From the NCBI GenBank assembly GCA_020186115.1, contig WSYJ01000174.1:248001-312000 (forward strand): a stretch of 64,000 nt of DNA, given 5' to 3'. This document shows positions 20,120 through 30,492 of the stretch, in pieces (within the stretch, counting starts at the first letter, position 1; every line of letters starts with the position of its first letter). Below the pieces are notes generated by a model. That model did no database searches and was not told where the DNA came from. It saw only the letters and a list, made by a program, of their open reading frames with translations. Source of the stretch: Histomonas meleagridis. Its lineage: Eukaryota; Parabasalia; Tritrichomonadida; Dientamoebidae. The position numbers and the translations under genes were made by a program.

Positions 20120-22078
20120 TCACTCATTGTAAAGTGCCTCAATCTCATCTTGGTATCTCACAGTAAGCTCTCTCCTTCTGACTTTGTATGTTGGCGATAT
20201 GCATCCGTTGTCCATTGTCCATTCGTCATTGACGCATTTGATCTTCTTCACCTTCTGGTAGCCGAGGAGTTCTCTTTCTGCCTCAATTCGGTGCATTTGG
20301 TTCATAATTGCGTCGATTACTTGAATCGAATCGCATGCGGCCTTGAACTCATTGTCATTGAGTTTCTTTCCAAGTAAAACCTCGACATCAGCTTTGCTTG
20401 GGATGACAATTCCGACCAAATAACTACGACTTGCATCTCCATAAATGAAGATATTCTGAATCAATGGCGCTTCTTCATAGAATGTACCTAACAGCTCAGC
20501 AGCAACGTATTCTCCTTGTGAGAGCTTGAAGATAGATCTCATTCGATCAACAACAAGAAGAACATTATCTTCATCAAATTTTCCAATATCACCTGTATGA
20601 ATCCATGTATGGGTTTCGTCGGTGAAAAGGTTCTTTGTTCCTTCTGGATCATTCAGATATCCGGAACAGAGGCCTGTACCGCCCATTTGGATCTCGCCAA
20701 CCCCGGGATCGTCAAAACCGTCGACCTTTGAAATTCGGATTTCGACATTTGAAAGGGGATAACCGTTTGTCCCATATTTTATATACTTTATTTGGGGTGG
20801 GGACAAAGTGTTACCGCTGCCACCTTCTGACAAACCGTAACCGGTACGAATGGGTACCCCCAAAATAACTTGCATTTCCCTGTGAACTGCCGGAACGATA
20901 GCCGCGGAACCGTTACAGATTTGAGTGACACAACCGCCCATCTGAGACTTGATTTTGTTGAAGACGATGATATCAGGAATGAAAGTTGGCATGTCATGCA
21001 TGAGAAGAAACTCTTTGACGTAGAATGCAACGTTAAAGATAGTACGGACAATAATTGATGAACTCTTAATGCGTGAATTAACAGCATCATTCATCCTTTG
21101 AAGAACTCGTGGAACACAACAAAGACATGTAGGCTTAAGTATTTGCATGTCTTCGGATAGTTTTGGAATTGAGCCACTAAAAACTCCGATTTTTCCACCA
21201 CTATATAATGTGCAACTGGAACACATCTTTTCGAAAACATGGCAAAGAGGAAGATATGAAATATGACGTTCGTAGGTGGCATCGCAATACTCTGAGTGGA
21301 TAGCAATGAGATTTGTTACAAATGAGCGATGACTTATCATTACTCCTTTTGGAAAACCAGTGGTACCAGAACTGTAACAGATATACATTATCTGCTCAGG
21401 ATCTATTTCCGCAAGGGCTGGCTCTTTGTTCTTTCCAAGTTCGCAGACTTCTTTGAATGTTCTTAAATTTGTATTATTCCATGCAATTTTATCGATGAAA
21501 GGTTGGTCTTCTGGAATGATATCATCGAAAAGAATAATTTCTTTAAACTGCTTTAATACTTCATCCTTAATTCTTTGGAATTTTGAAAAATCATTTCTAC
21601 TAAGAATAATATATTGAGTTCCACAGTTCTTAATAGAATACTCAAGAGCATCGAGTGCAAAGGCACTGAAAAGGTGAACAGTAGTAAAGCCAATGAGATA
21701 TGATGCATCTGCTGCTAATATCCATTCTGGTCGATTTTCACTTAAAATTGCAACAAATGTTCTGTTTTCAACACCAAGTTGAGAAAGACCTGATGCAAAG
21801 TTACTAGAAATTTTGTAGGCTTCAGAGTATGTGATAAAAGTAAATTTGTTATCAAGAACACCATTTTCGAGTTTTCTTCTTCCAACGTATTCTCTTTCTT
21901 TATATTTTTCCATTGATTTAAGGTAAACATCTTGACCTGTTCTTAGATCTTCTGGTAATTGTAATACACCATCAGCATACTTTGGATGACGACGAATTGC
22001 ATATGGGGTTATGTCCTCACCTGTTGCATATGCTGAGTATGTTCCTGGTGGAGCTGTTTTGGATTGGGAAAGGCCCAT
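20120..22078 (-). CDS. Long-chain acyl-CoA synthetase (AMP-forming)
   Basis: The 652-residue protein has the adenylate-forming signature YSSGTTGFPKGVMISHRS, then GYGLSEGG, GEIQMGGTGLCSGYL, the ATP motif THTWIHTGDIGKFDED and the hinge VDRMRSIFKLSQGEYVA typical of long-chain synthetases (KLSQGEYVAxE). It activates fatty acids to acyl-CoA at a membrane. The start is the ATG at 22078; the frame upstream opens only with a TTG. The N-terminus MGLSQSK fits the myristoylation rule (Gly2, Ser6), so lipid anchoring is likely. Base composition in the middle (20600-21000) is clearly less AT-rich than in neighbours, as expected for an expressed housekeeping gene. A GGCGGTTA box lies 6-13 nt upstream in reverse orientation. 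Confidence 0.92.
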   Translation of the reverse strand: MGLSQSKTAPPGTYSAYATGEDITPYAIRRHPKYADGVLQLPEDLRTGQDVYLKSMEKYKEREYVGRRKLENGVLDNKFTFITYSEAYKISSNFASGLSQLGVENRTFVAILSENRPEWILAADASYLIGFTTVHLFSAFALDALEYSIKNCGTQYIILSRNDFSKFQRIKDEVLKQFKEIILFDDIIPEDQPFIDKIAWNNTNLRTFKEVCELGKNKEPALAEIDPEQIMYICYSSGTTGFPKGVMISHRSFVTNLIAIHSEYCDATYERHISYLPLCHVFEKMCSSCTLYSGGKIGVFSGSIPKLSEDMQILKPTCLCCVPRVLQRMNDAVNSRIKSSSIIVRTIFNVAFYVKEFLLMHDMPTFIPDIIVFNKIKSQMGGCVTQICNGSAAIVPAVHREMQVILGVPIRTGYGLSEGGSGNTLSPPQIKYIKYGTNGYPLSNVEIRISKVDGFDDPGVGEIQMGGTGLCSGYLNDPEGTKNLFTDETHTWIHTGDIGKFDEDNVLLVVDRMRSIFKLSQGEYVAAELLGTFYEEAPLIQNIFIYGDASRSYLVGIVIPSKADVEVLLGKKLNDNEFKAACDSIQVIDAIMNQMHRIEAERELLGYQKVKKIKCVNDEWTMDNGCISPTYKVRRRELTVRYQDEIEALYNE

Positions 22079-22161
22079 TTTTTGGCGGTTAAAAGAAAGA
22101 TTTTTCTCAAAATTCAACGATTATTCAATTTCGCCAAAATCGATCATCGTTTGAATTGAGA

Positions 22162-22237
22162 TAGATGTAATAATGTATATATATCATATATTTATGATAT
22201 CAAGATCGTAGGATGATCGCTATATACGATGGGTGGA
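22162..22237 (+). repeat. 76-nt direct repeat, copy 1 (possible structured RNA)
   Basis: Matches 22822-22897 with 7 differences and no gaps. It can form two hairpins: ATATCATA (22181-22188) with TATGATAT (22193-22200), and GATC...GATC around GTAGGAT. In the second copy the C-G pair of the first stem is T-A, so pairing is kept. The strand is arbitrary. No known RNA family is recognised; GGATGATCG resembles the box C region of U3 snoRNA only weakly. Confidence 0.7.
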
Positions 22238-22821
22238 TAGATACTACTCTTCAAGTTTCCTTGAAGTGCCATTTTTTAGAAAAAAATAATTTTAAATTTA
22301 ATAAGAAATTTTATTAAATGATTGATATTTTCCTTCGGAATCTTAATAATCTTCACTAAATCCAGTGCGAACCGAATGTTCTTAATTCCAAGAAGTTTTA
22401 ATTTTTTCAATATAGTTAGTGCAAACTTTTTTTTAAATTTTAATAATATACAAGGTGTACTCATATCATACATTTTTTTATTTAATTCATAAATTCAAGA
22501 TTTCATATAATTATTTGGAATAAATAACAAATCACGATTCTATGATAAAATATCAATATTTTTATTTTTTAACAAACCAAGAATCATTTAATTTGGCTGT
22601 TGACAAATTACAATGATGTAAATTGATAACGTATCTTTTCGAGGAAAGGGTAAAATTTTGATAATATTTACCATCATTCAAATTCGCTTCTATCGTCACT
22701 TATCGTCGCTGCTATCGTTTGATATTAACCATGCAAAAGTCGATTTTTGTCACTTTTTGGAATGATAGAATAAATTTATCTCGTGCTAATTATGATATTA
22801 TTCTTAGTTTTTTATTGATCA
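22238..22821. other. Spacer between the two direct repeats
   Basis: AT-rich sequence without a convincing gene. A small minus-strand frame (22276-22473) is rich in Lys, Ile and Phe and is probably chance. Confidence 0.35.
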
Positions 22822-22897
22822 TAGATGTAACTATGTATATATATTATATATCCATAATATCAAGATCGTAGGATGATCGCTATATACAATGGGTGGA
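22822..22897 (+). repeat. 76-nt direct repeat, copy 2
   Basis: Second copy of the repeat, 660 nt after the first in the same orientation and 94 nt upstream of the coiled-coil gene's ATG. The core CAAGATCGTAGGATGATCGC is identical in both copies. Confidence 0.7.
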
Positions 22898-22991
22898 AAT
22901 CGCAAGTCGAGTTTAATAGTATTAATAGAATGCATTTTTGTTTCAATTTTTCGGTTATGTACGTTTAAGAATATTTAAAAACACACAATTA

Positions 22992-23783
22992 ATGGAAAAT
23001 ATTAACATTGAACAGCAACAAATACGCACAAAGCAATTCACATCTGTTACAAATAAAGAATCTATTAGGAAAATAGTTAATGAATCAAATTCAAATATTA
23101 AAAGACAATTTATTGAAGAAAAAAGAAGGAGAATTTTACTGCAGTCACAAATTAAAGTCATACAAGAAAAAATGGGAGCTCCACAATTACAAGTAACGGG
23201 TAACGATGTTGATTTGCATGAATCAATTAATTCTTTAGAAATGCAAATCAAGGAAAAGGAAGCAGAAATAAACCAAAAAAATGAAGAAATAAAATCAATT
23301 AAATCTGAATGTGAGAAGAATCATAAAATAACAAAAAAACATATTTCATTAAAATTGTTGAGGAAACAAATCCAAGAATGTAACGCTTCAATTCAACAAC
23401 TAAAAAATGAACTTGACGAAGATGTAAATGGAAACCAGGAAGTGAAGGAAATACAACTCCGAAGCATAACATTAGTTCAGATTAAAAACTTCGAAATAGA
23501 AAATCTCATCAAGAAAAGAAGAAGTATTGCTGAAGAAGCAGAGAAATATTTTTTAAGAACAGACTCTTCTGCAGCTGCTTCTTATGAAGTTGTTAAGCAA
23601 ATCTTAAATGATCAAGAGCCACTTGTTGAACAATTGGAAATGATAAATGCAAGATGCAAAAAACTAGAAAAATTAATCAGTCATTTATCAGATGGTCTCA
23701 AACCAAGCGAGTTGGCAGAGCGATCAAATCGTGCAATGAGAAAAGCATTACGCGAAAAATATGCGCGAAATAGTTTTGTGTAA
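22992..23783 (+). CDS. Coiled-coil protein of unknown function
   Basis: A 263-residue protein from the ATG at 22992; the frame extends upstream only to a TTG. It is polar, with long heptad-like stretches (residues about 70-150 and 195-250) rich in Glu, Lys, Gln and Ile, and a basic C-terminus (NRAMRKALREKYARNSFV). No domain is recognised. The length and basic ends would suit a cytoskeletal or flagellar structural protein, but that is a guess. Confidence 0.6.
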   Translation: MENINIEQQQIRTKQFTSVTNKESIRKIVNESNSNIKRQFIEEKRRRILLQSQIKVIQEKMGAPQLQVTGNDVDLHESINSLEMQIKEKEAEINQKNEEIKSIKSECEKNHKITKKHISLKLLRKQIQECNASIQQLKNELDEDVNGNQEVKEIQLRSITLVQIKNFEIENLIKKRRSIAEEAEKYFLRTDSSAAASYEVVKQILNDQEPLVEQLEMINARCKKLEKLISHLSDGLKPSELAERSNRAMRKALREKYARNSFV

Positions 23784-23842
23784 AATGTGAAGTCATTTAA
23801 CGTTCTTCTGAATTGAATTACTTTGTTTGTATCTAACAATTT

Positions 23843-24268
23843 ATGGAAGCTCAATTCTCAAGCATTGATACAGTACTTAATTATGTGAAGCAAGGAGAAA
23901 AACCAATCGTATATGTTGTTCTTGGTACAATTTGGTCACCAACATGTTATTATACTATGAGCAAAATTCAAGAATTATCTAAACTACCAGAATATCAAGA
24001 AAACATAGAATTTTTTTATGTTGATCAAGATTCTGAACTCCAGTTTTGCTTTGGAGAAAATATTCCTGTTGGTTTTTCTACAATTTTATTGTTCGTGAAA
24101 GGAGAGATTGTGGATTTTCAAGGAAGAGAACAAGCATTTGATCAATCAAATGTTGACTCAAAGAGAAGGCTTATTCGGCAACTTAGTTTTGATCAAGCAA
24201 AAGCTATCGCTGATGAAGCGATTTTGATTTTGAACGGAAAATCAGAATCAATCCCATACATAGAGTGA
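23843..24268 (+). CDS. Thioredoxin-fold protein without a CxxC motif
   Basis: The 141-residue protein follows the thioredoxin pattern: a first helix, strand PIVYVVLGTIWSPTC where the active site would be, strand IEFFYVDQD, then PVGFSTILLFVKGEIVDFQG, the region of the conserved cis-Pro and last strands. The active site reads WSPTCYYT, so the first Cys is Ser and the second is displaced; a classic dithiol reaction is not possible. It may be a chaperone-like or monothiol member. The start is supported by the ATG only. Confidence 0.6.
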   Translation: MEAQFSSIDTVLNYVKQGEKPIVYVVLGTIWSPTCYYTMSKIQELSKLPEYQENIEFFYVDQDSELQFCFGENIPVGFSTILLFVKGEIVDFQGREQAFDQSNVDSKRRLIRQLSFDQAKAIADEAILILNGKSESIPYIE

Positions 24269-24601
24269 TTGAATACTTTTTACGTGAAATTCTTTGTATA
24301 AGAAATGTTTGATATTTGGAAAAAATTTTAAGTAAAATCAATGGAATTAATACGCTCATTTTTTCACAATCTTTATCATTATTTTTTTCCAGGCAGCTTG
24401 TCTGAAATAGAAACACACAAACCGCAGTAGCACTATTTATTTGAAAATAAAACAATATCTTTTATACTTTAACTAATTAAAAGAGTTTTCATCATCAAAA
24501 AAACGATACAACAAATAGAATACTTTATGAAAAAATACATCAATAAAAATAAACGAAAATTAAATGACCTTATTACAAAATAACATTTTATTTAATAACA
24601 A
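24269..24601. other. Intergenic region between convergent genes
   Basis: AT-rich; no feature recognised beyond A/T-rich 3' ends. Confidence 0.4.
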
Positions 24602-25996
24602 TTAGATGAAGTTTCCTCCTATTTTCGGCATTATCAAACCTCTAGGTTTTTGTTTATATGTGTAACCCAAGAATGCAAATCTTGCCAAATCTGGTTCACA
24701 TGGAAGCTGAGATCCGAAACCTTCGTCACCGTCAGGTTCTATCTCATCGAAGTGACAAGTGTCAGTTGGGAATCTAATGATTGGAATCATTGGTGGAATA
24801 TTTGCATCAACACATTCGAAGTTAAATCCATTAAAGAACGGGTGAGTCACTATCTGTTCGAACTGGAATCTATTTTCTGGTTCACATAGAAGATGCTTTA
24901 ACAAATCTATTGCTTCCGCAGATACATTTTTATCGGCTGGAAAACGTAATGCACGTCTCCAGTGTAAGATTCTAAGCGCTGTTTCTTGTAGAGATTTACC
25001 TGGAAATGGTGGATATCCAAAAAGCATCTCATATAAGATCACACCAAGTGACCAATAATCACTTAAAGTGGTTGGTTCTTGACCGCGAAGGATCTCAGGA
25101 GCTGTGTACCCACAAGTTCCAATAGCTTTGCCCCTTTCGTGATATGTTGCATATTGGTCACGACTAATTTGGCATTGTTCTATCATTAACTCTTGTATTT
25201 CATCAAGAAGTTGTTTGCGTTCAGAGTCGTTTTTCAGGTAATTAGTCGAAAGTCCAAAATCTGTTAATTTGATGTGGCCATTTTGGGCAATTAGAATGTT
25301 ATCTGGTTTGAGATCACGATGAAGGAAATGCATAGAATGAATGGAGTTAAGAGCTATTGCAATTTCACCGGCAAAGAATCTGGCGGTTGGCTCATTGAAT
25401 GTTCCACGTTTGATAAGAGCTGTCATAAGGTCACCACCGCAAAGGTATTCTAAAACAAGGTAAAGTCGTGAGTCATCTTGGAACGAACAATGTAATTCAA
25501 CAACCCATGGATTTGATGCAGCTGATAATATGTCTCTTTCTGCTCGAACATTGGCTAGTTGATCTTTAAGGATTATGTCTGACTTTCGGAGAACTTTGAG
25601 AGCATAAAGTTCAGATGTGGTATTTTCTTGAACTAACCAAACTTCTCCGTAACCACCTTTACCGATTAATTTTATTCTTTGAAAATGAGATGCTGTCAGC
25701 CGAGCCCTTGACATTCTCGAATAATTTGTTTCTTCATTAACGTATTCTCTATATAAGGCTTCTTTATCTGATTGTGATAAATTTGAATTTGATACTGTTT
25801 CGATAAATCTTCTGTGCCTTTCGTTCCTGTCTTTTGTTTCTTTCATTAAAGAGGAGAAATGTTCTTCGAGATATCGCCTTGCTGTTTCAGATTTTATTTG
25901 AGTTGAACGAGATGGAAGTTGAGTATCCCAAAAACCATTTGATCCTGGTTGAGGGCATGAGTGTGTTCCGTAACCAGGTCTTCGCACAACAGTCAT
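24602..25996 (-). CDS. NDR/LATS-family AGC protein kinase
   Basis: The 464-residue kinase has the N-terminal MOB-binding helix region (residues about 35-105, ending in SRMSRARLTASHFQRIKLIG), the glycine loop GKGGYGEVW, YALKVLRK, HRDLKPDN, DFGLS, GTCGYTAPEIL, and a C-terminal hydrophobic motif FAFLGYTYK whose Thr is the upstream-kinase site in NDR kinases. About 35 residues are inserted between DFG and the APE region, rich in Glu and Gln, as in the auto-inhibitory insert of NDR kinases. NDR/LATS kinases act with MOB co-activators in morphogenesis and cytokinesis. A TACGGTTT box lies about 47 nt upstream of the ATG. Confidence 0.92.
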   Translation of the reverse strand: MTVVRRPGYGTHSCPQPGSNGFWDTQLPSRSTQIKSETARRYLEEHFSSLMKETKDRNERHRRFIETVSNSNLSQSDKEALYREYVNEETNYSRMSRARLTASHFQRIKLIGKGGYGEVWLVQENTTSELYALKVLRKSDIILKDQLANVRAERDILSAASNPWVVELHCSFQDDSRLYLVLEYLCGGDLMTALIKRGTFNEPTARFFAGEIAIALNSIHSMHFLHRDLKPDNILIAQNGHIKLTDFGLSTNYLKNDSERKQLLDEIQELMIEQCQISRDQYATYHERGKAIGTCGYTAPEILRGQEPTTLSDYWSLGVILYEMLFGYPPFPGKSLQETALRILHWRRALRFPADKNVSAEAIDLLKHLLCEPENRFQFEQIVTHPFFNGFNFECVDANIPPMIPIIRFPTDTCHFDEIEPDGDEGFGSQLPCEPDLARFAFLGYTYKQKPRGLIMPKIGGNFI

Positions 25997-26042
25997 TCTG
26001 AATGCTTTTTTCTCTCACAAAAAGCTGTATTCAAAATCCAAG

Positions 26043-26050
26043 AAACCGTA
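26043..26050 (-). promoter_or_regulatory. M3 box TACGGTTT upstream of the NDR kinase
   Basis: It fits the M3 core-promoter consensus in the gene's orientation. The word TTCAGAATG at the start codon is one base away from an Inr. Confidence 0.5.
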
Positions 26051-27068
26051 TAATTAAGTCAAAAAGCTACTTTTGAATATGTGGTGAAAATTAAGGGTTG
26101 TTTCTTTTGTTTGGTCGAAAACAAAACGAAAAATGGAGAGAATCAAATTATTTTAAGACTAAAAGAGCATAATATTAAAAGGCAGACTAAGGTAGTTAAG
26201 ATAGTACACGATAACAAATATATAACAAAAACGTTTCGAATTCTGGATGATAAAATTTTGTTCTTCTATTCAAAAAGTGTTTAGTAAAACGATCGTTTGC
26301 TTAAACCCATCATAAACTTCGGTCCAACGGTTAGTTACCAAATTTCAGATAACATTTTTCATCGGTGTGATGGCCATTTGATTATTTAAATTTGAGTGCT
26401 TTTTAACAGTGTTCGTTCGATTTTACCAAAAAAAAAAAAAAAAAATTATTTTAATATGATATTTATGATCATAAAAAACCAGTTTACAAAATTGAAAATT
26501 GAAAACTTTACATATTGTATGTTTTTGTGTTCTAAAAATAATTTTAGGGAATAAGGAAGTTACAACTATCTATACTTTCTTAATAAGGTCTACGCAAAAG
26601 CACAACATCTTCTTTTAAGGTAAAATTTCTTGTATAATCAGGCATATCAAAATTTATAAATCATCATTTCATTTTAAACCTTAATACTGAATACTCTTTT
26701 GCAAAGTATTAGAGGCTTTGTAATGCTTTACTATGCGTATATATCTGTGATCCATTTAAATCTCAAATGTTTCCAACAACCTAAGATAGTTGTGTTAATC
26801 TTGAGACAAATATTTTGACAAAAGATTAAAGTAGAAAGAGTTGATAATGATTCAGACCTCTACCAAAATTTGCATTGCCATTATTTGTACACAAACGGCC
26901 TTTTGGGATTTGAAGGTTATATTCAATTTGTGTTCAAAAAAAAAGAACTTTTTCAGTATAATAAACTTATCAATAGTTTTTGATAGAAATTTAATCGTTT
27001 AGATTGGCATTTTTTTTTGTTCCCTTCAAATTTTTTACAACAATTCAACTTGGATTAAATTCGAAATT
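26051..27068. other. Long AT-rich intergenic region
   Basis: It contains an isolated AACGGTTA box (26326-26333), a run of about 17 A (near 26430) and no supportable gene. A 67-codon frame at 26081 begins with GTG and lacks any ATG. The box may be the orphaned promoter of the pseudogene that follows. Confidence 0.4.
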
Positions 27069-29114
27069 TTGCTGTTTCTATTTTTTATTTTGGTTTATAA
27101 TAATAATGACTTCCAATTAGATGCAGTATGTAATCATTCTTATGTATATCTTAATTGGACAAAATTACAAGACTATATCTATTTCAAAGTATATCAGAAA
27201 AGAAAGGATTCAAATGGCATATGGACAGAATTCGAACAAATTAGTACTTATAGAAGTGGTGTAAGGCTCCATGTTTTAAATGTTTATCCAAGTCAATTTG
27301 ATGGTGATAAAGGCCAAATAAATACTGCAAATGATTCTTGTTTTACACATTATGTTAATTTTACGTTTGGTACTAGTTTTGAAATTATAACGTTACCAAA
27401 GTCTGCTTTATTAAAAGTATGGATGCAGGGAGGAACAATTGAAGAAAATGGTGTTGTTTCAACATTTGATCCAATAGGAATTGATCCATTTACGAAAGAA
27501 CGAATGATTTTTGTTGAACCAATATCAATCAATGACTTTGAAGACGAAATTAAAAGTTATTCCGATTTTATATATGATTATGATATAATATTTTTTGGAT
27601 CATGGGATGCAAGTTCATGTTAAAATATTCGGACAGAAACCGCACATATAATTTCAAACTATATTCAAAACGGTTATGGTGTTATTGCAGGACATGATAC
27701 ACTTATTGATTATTTTTATGTAAATAATAAATCAACAAGTTTATTATCAATTCGGGATTTATTTGGCATTGCAAGTAAAGGTTCAGATAATTTTTATGCA
27801 GGAAATAATATTAATTATAAGAATATACATTCATCTAATATTTCTATTCAACGAGAAGGAATATTAGTTAAATATCCAAATAAAATTGGGAATGGTAAAA
27901 TTGGTGATATTTTACCTATTTATGAATCACATGTATCTTCAATTGCATCACAAGGTAAAGTTTGGTTATCATTTAGTAATAAAGGAGTTGAAATGGATGA
28001 ATCTGGTCTTCAACATAATTTTTATTTAACTACGAAAGATAATACAGCAGTCATACAAATAGGACATAGTAATGGTAATTCGACAGAAATTGAACGAAAA
28101 ATTTTGGCTAATACGATATTTTATATGAAACAAAGAACATATGAATATGAATTAAAAGATTATTATGTTATTGATTCTGAAGGACCAATTATTAAAAATA
28201 TATTTATTAATCCATCGAATTTAACTATTAATATTTTGTCAGAAGATATTGGTTCAGAATATAAATATAATGTTAAAGCATATGATTTAAGAGATTTTTC
28301 ATTTGTTGCTTATTCAAATATTGTAAATTTATCATTTATTTCAGGAATTGATCATTATATTTATTTAATTACACCAAAATCAAATTTTTCAATTACTGAT
28401 TTAACAACAGCTACCAAAAATTATATTCAACTTGAAGAAAGTCAAACGCAAAGCGGGATTTATATTCATGTTGCTGGTGTTGATTATGCAGGAAATATTG
28501 GCGGAATGAAATCATATGAAATTTCAACATTAATTCCAAACAAAACATTTACAGAAACTAATTCATTATCAAAATCAAATAAATTCTCACCGAGTAATAC
28601 ATTTTCCAAATCTAGTTCATTTACTAAATCCCATACATTTTCTCGAACGGGTTTACTTGCATCAGTGGTAACTGTTTCTCATACATTTATTTTCGTTCGA
28701 TCGATATCATTTTATGTGACCAATGTTATCACTCATTCATAGATTTCACAAACTCATCTCTTAGATATTGTTAGCTCATCATATACTATAATTATCTTTA
28801 ATTCTATTTATTACGATTATACAATTGTTATTTATTCGACATATTACAATTTTTATTCTGAATTTTATATTGCTTTTTCACAAAACTCATCATCATCAAG
28901 CAAAAGTTACTTATCTAATGGAGAGTTAATTGGAATTGTTTGTGGTTCAATAGCAATTGTTTTATTAGTTACTGGAATTATAATATTTCTTTTAAGAAAG
29001 AGAAAAATTGAAATATCAAAAGAATCAAATGAATTTTCAGAAAAAACACCCGAAGTTGAAAATGAAGAATTTAAAGAAATTATTCATTTAATCCAAAATG
29101 AAAAAGATAATTTG
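27069..29114 (+). pseudogene. Broken surface membrane glycoprotein gene
   Basis: One reading frame runs from about 27069 to TGA at 29112-29114, interrupted by TAA at 27621 and TAG at 28740, and it has no initiator ATG. The conceptual protein has a beta-rich N-terminal part (YVYLNWTKLQDYIYFKVYQ), a segment around IIFFGSWD and GYGVIAGHDT resembling a domain of large trichomonad and clostridial surface proteins, then a Ser/Thr/Phe repeat zone (NTFSKSSSFTKSHTFSRTG). Near the end is one membrane helix, LIGIVCGSIAIVLLVTGI, with an acidic cytoplasmic tail. This is the layout of trichomonad type I surface antigens. With two stops and no start it is probably dead, unless stops are read through. Confidence 0.7.
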
Positions 29115-30189
29115 ATATGATAATATCTTTCCATCGTTAAGAAATATTCAAAAATTAATAAATGGTATGTTCTTAATAAAATATTTTTATCTTTGAGATA
29201 CAACATGAATAAAGTAAATTTGAGTAAGAATTTACATTTATCTTTTTTTGCAAGATTCTTGTGTTTTTATATAAAATATGTACTGAACTATAAAATAAAA
29301 ATAAATATATTCGAATAATGAAAAATGATTATGAAAATATTGAAAAAAATTAAATACATGAATGAAAAATAAATATCTAATTGCGAGTAATTGTTTTTCA
29401 AAATTGAAAAATTAGTTTTATGATATCAAGTTATGTTTGGATGTTAGAATTTCGATGAGACCTTAAAACAATTCTTGCAATAGAATTTTATAATATTCTC
29501 TTTAAATTTAAGTTGTTTTGCCTATAATATATTAAGTGCTTGACTTATTTAATTCATCTTGATATTCATTTTATTGTATTCCAAATCATTGATGAATCCT
29601 TTTGTTTTGATTTTTTATTATTTTATTTTTTGAGGTTCCTTTTTGAAGTATTTCTAATTTATAATGCAAACAAAATTGCTTTGTTTTGGCGTTTTTGCAA
29701 TAACATATTGAAAGGATAGAGTCTGGATCAAGGTTCTCTTATAAACTTTGATATAAATATATAACCCCTCATTATAATTTAGAATATTAGAATCATCATA
29801 TATGATTTAAAATCAATTTTGTAACAAGAAATTCATATTTTTATATGAGAAATTTGGCAACTATTTTTCAATTGGAAATGGAAAGCAGTAATAATCAGAA
29901 AGTAAGCTGTGATTTTAAACGTTTTATTTCTGGTTAAGCAACTTTAGAAAAGGATTTTTAGAAAAGCTGTAAAATTCCCATTAATCGAAAATTCATAAAA
30001 TGGTCTACATAATGATGTAACACAAAAGCACTTTTGCCAATTATATTTAATCAATGGATTTGTAATACTCTTAGGGCAATGTTGAATTTCGAATGATTTT
30101 TTCTCTAAAATAAAAAAAGTTTCATATTTTTGGAAACACATTTTGAATTGTTATTTCGACGATTCAAAAGTTTATTCAATTGATTTCCT
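29115..30189. other. AT-rich intergenic region
   Basis: No gene, RNA or clear repeat is visible. Short frames on either strand have random AT-rich composition. Confidence 0.4.
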
Positions 30190-30492
30190 GTGCATAATTT
30201 AAATTCAGTGTTCGAAAACCGTAATGTTAGTTTTCAAATTGAGCCAAATGAAAAATATAAAATATCAAATTTTGCTGTTTCGACATCAATTATATATTAT
30301 GATTATACGCTTATCATTTATTCCAAACATTTCATATTTTGTTCCAATTTTTATTTTATTTTTCAAAATCAAGAAACCAAAAACTTTAATAAAACATATA
30401 TTTATATTATCATTGGTGTTTTGTTCCTAGTTATTATTGTTGTTATATTATTTATAATATTATTAATTTGTGTCAGAAATAAACAACGATAA
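30190..30492 (+). pseudogene. C-terminal fragment of a second surface-protein copy
   Basis: The frame begins with a GTG and encodes IIYYDYTLIIYSKHF..., matching SIYYDYTIVIYSTYY of the preceding pseudogene, then a membrane helix (IIIGVLFLVIIVVILFIILL) and a short basic end. Only the juxtamembrane and membrane parts survive. It shows that the region once held at least two tandem copies. Confidence 0.6.

Noticed and set aside
22276-22473. 65-codon minus-strand frame between the 76-nt repeats
   Set aside because: Lys/Ile/Phe-rich low complexity; no support.
22162-22897. U3 snoRNA or snRNA genes at the 76-nt repeats
   Set aside because: Only a weak box C-like word is present; box D, Sm site and the expected 5' sequences are missing.
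26081-26284. 67-codon frame after the NDR kinase promoter
   Set aside because: Begins with GTG, has no in-frame ATG and no recognised motif.
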